Source: OFTM34 sp047639415 (lineage in GTDB: Bacteria; Planctomycetota; UBA1135; GCA-002686595). Taken from it: a DNA stretch of 16,264 nucleotides. The notes beneath the pieces were generated by a model, which saw only the letters and a program-made list of their open reading frames with translations, did no database searches and had not been told where the DNA came from. Both the position numbers and the translations under genes were made by a program. The DNA is taken from the NCBI GenBank assembly GCA_047639415.1, contig JBLINP010000073.1, positions 1-16,264 on the forward strand, given 5' to 3'. Below are positions 15,120 to 16,264 of the stretch, piece after piece (the first letter of the stretch is position 1; every line of letters begins with the position of its first letter).

Positions 15120-15144
15120 GGGGGACGGTCAAACTGACCGCCCC
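15120..15144 (+). terminator. Stable hairpin between the sulfatase and dehydrogenase genes
   Basis: GGGG (15121-15124) pairs with CCCC (15141-15144), then after a bulged A, CGGTCA (15126-15131) pairs with TGACCG (15135-15140) around a 3-base loop AAC: ten base pairs in all. It lies 55 bases after one stop and 29 before the next start. TAATCC follows instead of a T run, so a factor-assisted terminator or an mRNA leader structure for the dehydrogenase are both possible. Confidence 0.4.
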
Positions 15145-15172
15145 TAATCCGAGATTGATCCTAAAAAGCTTC

Positions 15173-16264
15173 ATGTCCTCCAAAAATTCGCTCAACGAAA
15201 AGATTCAGAATCGCGACGCTACGATTGGCGTAATCGGTTTGGGATACGTCGGCCTACCGCTCGCCTCCGCCATGCTCCGAGCTGGCTTCGAAGTGCTCGG
15301 TTTTGACACGGACGAATCCAAAGTCGTCTCGCTTTGCGAAGGCCGAAATTACATCGGGCACCTCGGCGACGAGATGGTCGTGGAGATGAACGCAGGCGGT
15401 AAGTTCACTCCGACCACAGACTTTGCTCTACTGGGAAAGTGCGACGTCGCGATCATCTGCGTGCCGACTCCGCTCGGAGAACACAACGATCCAGACCTGA
15501 GCTATGTCGAATCTTCTGTGCGAGCAATTACCGCGGAGTTGCGACCGGGCCAATTGATTGTGCTCGAGTCGACGACCTTTCCCGGCACAACTCGTGAAGT
15601 GATGGGCGATATTCTGGCGACGAAGGGACTCAAAGTTGGCGAAGACTATTTCATCGCTTTCTCGCCCGAACGTCAGGATCCCGGTCGCGATAAGGGCGGC
15701 GATGTGCGCGAGATTTCGAAGCTCGTTGGCGGCACGGATGAAGCTTCCGGCCAATTAGCCTACGACCTTTACGCCTGTGTTTTAGATTCGGTGACCTTGG
15801 TCGAGAGCGCAGAGATCGCTGAGGCTGCAAAATTGCTCGAGAACATCTTCCGATCCGTCAACATCGCTCTCGTCAACGAGATGAAGGTGATTTTGGACGC
15901 GATGGATATCGACGTCTGGAAAGTGATCGAAGCGGCGAGCACCAAGCCCTTTGGTTTCATGAAGTTCACTCCCGGTCCAGGCTTGGGCGGCCATTGCATT
16001 CCTATTGATCCCTACTATTTGACTTGGGCAGCCCGACGATTCGGGCACGCGACTCGGTTTATCGAACTCGCGGGGGAGATCAATACTCAAATGCCCGAGT
16101 ACGTCGTTCAAAAAACGTTACTGGCTTTGAACGAATCCGGCAAAGCACTGAAAGGCTCGCGGTTGCTCGTCCTCGGCTTGGCTTATAAACCCAATGTCGA
16201 CGACGTTCGCGAATCACCGGCGGTTACTTTGATCGAGCGCTTTGCGGCTTTGGGAGCGGAGGTC
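15173..16264 (+). CDS. Nucleotide-sugar dehydrogenase, UDP-GlcNAc 6-dehydrogenase type (3' end cut)
   Basis: The 364 codons present run without a stop to the window edge; family members are usually about 420-440 residues, so roughly 60-75 are missing. The NAD domain shows GVIGLGYVGLP (19-29) and Asp45. Catalytic features follow: ESTTFPGTT (132-140), FSPER (163-167), Lys220 in EAAKLLEN, STKPFGF (256-262), and the thiol nucleophile Cys275 in GLGGHCIPIDP. The ESTTFPGTT and GGHCIPIDP forms are typical of the WbpA/TviB branch (UDP-GlcNAc or related 2-acetamido sugars to uronic acids) rather than of UDP-glucose dehydrogenase. The last visible part, VLGLAYKPNVDDVRESPA, begins the C-terminal domain. 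It makes a UDP-hexosaminuronic acid for an acidic polysaccharide (inferred). The ATG at 15173 has no good Shine-Dalgarno sequence, but only short disordered sequence precedes the fold. Confidence 0.9.
   Translation, partial: MSSKNSLNEKIQNRDATIGVIGLGYVGLPLASAMLRAGFEVLGFDTDESKVVSLCEGRNYIGHLGDEMVVEMNAGGKFTPTTDFALLGKCDVAIICVPTPLGEHNDPDLSYVESSVRAITAELRPGQLIVLESTTFPGTTREVMGDILATKGLKVGEDYFIAFSPERQDPGRDKGGDVREISKLVGGTDEASGQLAYDLYACVLDSVTLVESAEIAEAAKLLENIFRSVNIALVNEMKVILDAMDIDVWKVIEAASTKPFGFMKFTPGPGLGGHCIPIDPYYLTWAARRFGHATRFIELAGEINTQMPEYVVQKTLLALNESGKALKGSRLLVLGLAYKPNVDDVRESPAVTLIERFAALGAEV

Noticed and set aside
1..16264. CRISPR arrays, tRNA or rRNA genes, phage genes, intact transposases
   Set aside because: I read both strands for regular direct repeats, cloverleaf-like tRNA patterns and transposase motifs and saw none; absence by eye is not proof.

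Overview
This window comes from a bacterial chromosome or contig of moderate GC content (judged by eye). It reads mainly as a surface-polysaccharide or glycoconjugate assembly region. Several genes lack a convincing Shine-Dalgarno sequence, while others (the glycosyltransferases at 5587 and 11014, the deacetylase at 7954) have one. A fused transporter-like/spermidine-synthase protein, a probably lipid-anchored sulfatase-fold enzyme and weak Shine-Dalgarno use together recall Planctomycetota, Myxococcota and similar Gram-negative lineages. No rRNA or other taxonomic marker is present, so that placement is weak inference.

Layout. The left edge carries the 5' part of a nitroreductase-family gene on the minus strand (1-203). 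Divergent from it is a 1064-residue fusion (409-3603): a duplicated multi-pass membrane half, a spermidine-synthase-like Rossmann domain with a non-canonical active-site loop, and C-terminal TPR-like repeats. After a 325-base gap comes a plus-strand run of six genes (3929-9533): a FAD-dependent oxidoreductase related to UDP-galactopyranose mutase, a GT4 glycosyltransferase with a four-cysteine cluster, an extended-SDR nucleotide-sugar epimerase/dehydratase, a NodB-type polysaccharide deacetylase, and two adjacent small membrane proteins that are paralogues of each other.

Between 9533 and 9833, where two genes converge, lies the most striking non-coding object: a gene-less element of about 203 bp (9585-9787). 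It has 21-bp imperfect terminal inverted repeats ending in CTAG, a perfect 30-bp internal inverted repeat capped by a 9-bp hairpin, and one small hairpin on each flank. It looks like a miniature, non-autonomous mobile element or a dispersed structured repeat. A minus-strand GT2 glycosyltransferase with a C-terminal membrane region follows (9833-10903). Transcription then returns to the plus strand with a GT-C-like polytopic membrane protein (11014-12549), which overlaps by four bases a sulfatase/phosphotransferase-fold protein with a lipoprotein-like signal (12546-15065). Last comes a nucleotide-sugar dehydrogenase of the UDP-GlcNAc 6-dehydrogenase type (15173 to the edge, incomplete).

How the parts fit (inference). 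The dehydrogenase and the epimerase/dehydratase would supply uronic or otherwise modified sugar nucleotides, and the UGM-like flavoprotein may make another. The GT4 and GT2 enzymes would build a glycan on the cytoplasmic side. The GT-C-like protein, the deacetylase and the sulfatase-fold protein would modify it at or beyond the membrane. No flippase, polymerase or export gene is visible, so the locus probably extends past the right edge. No tRNA, rRNA, CRISPR array or intact transposase gene was seen.
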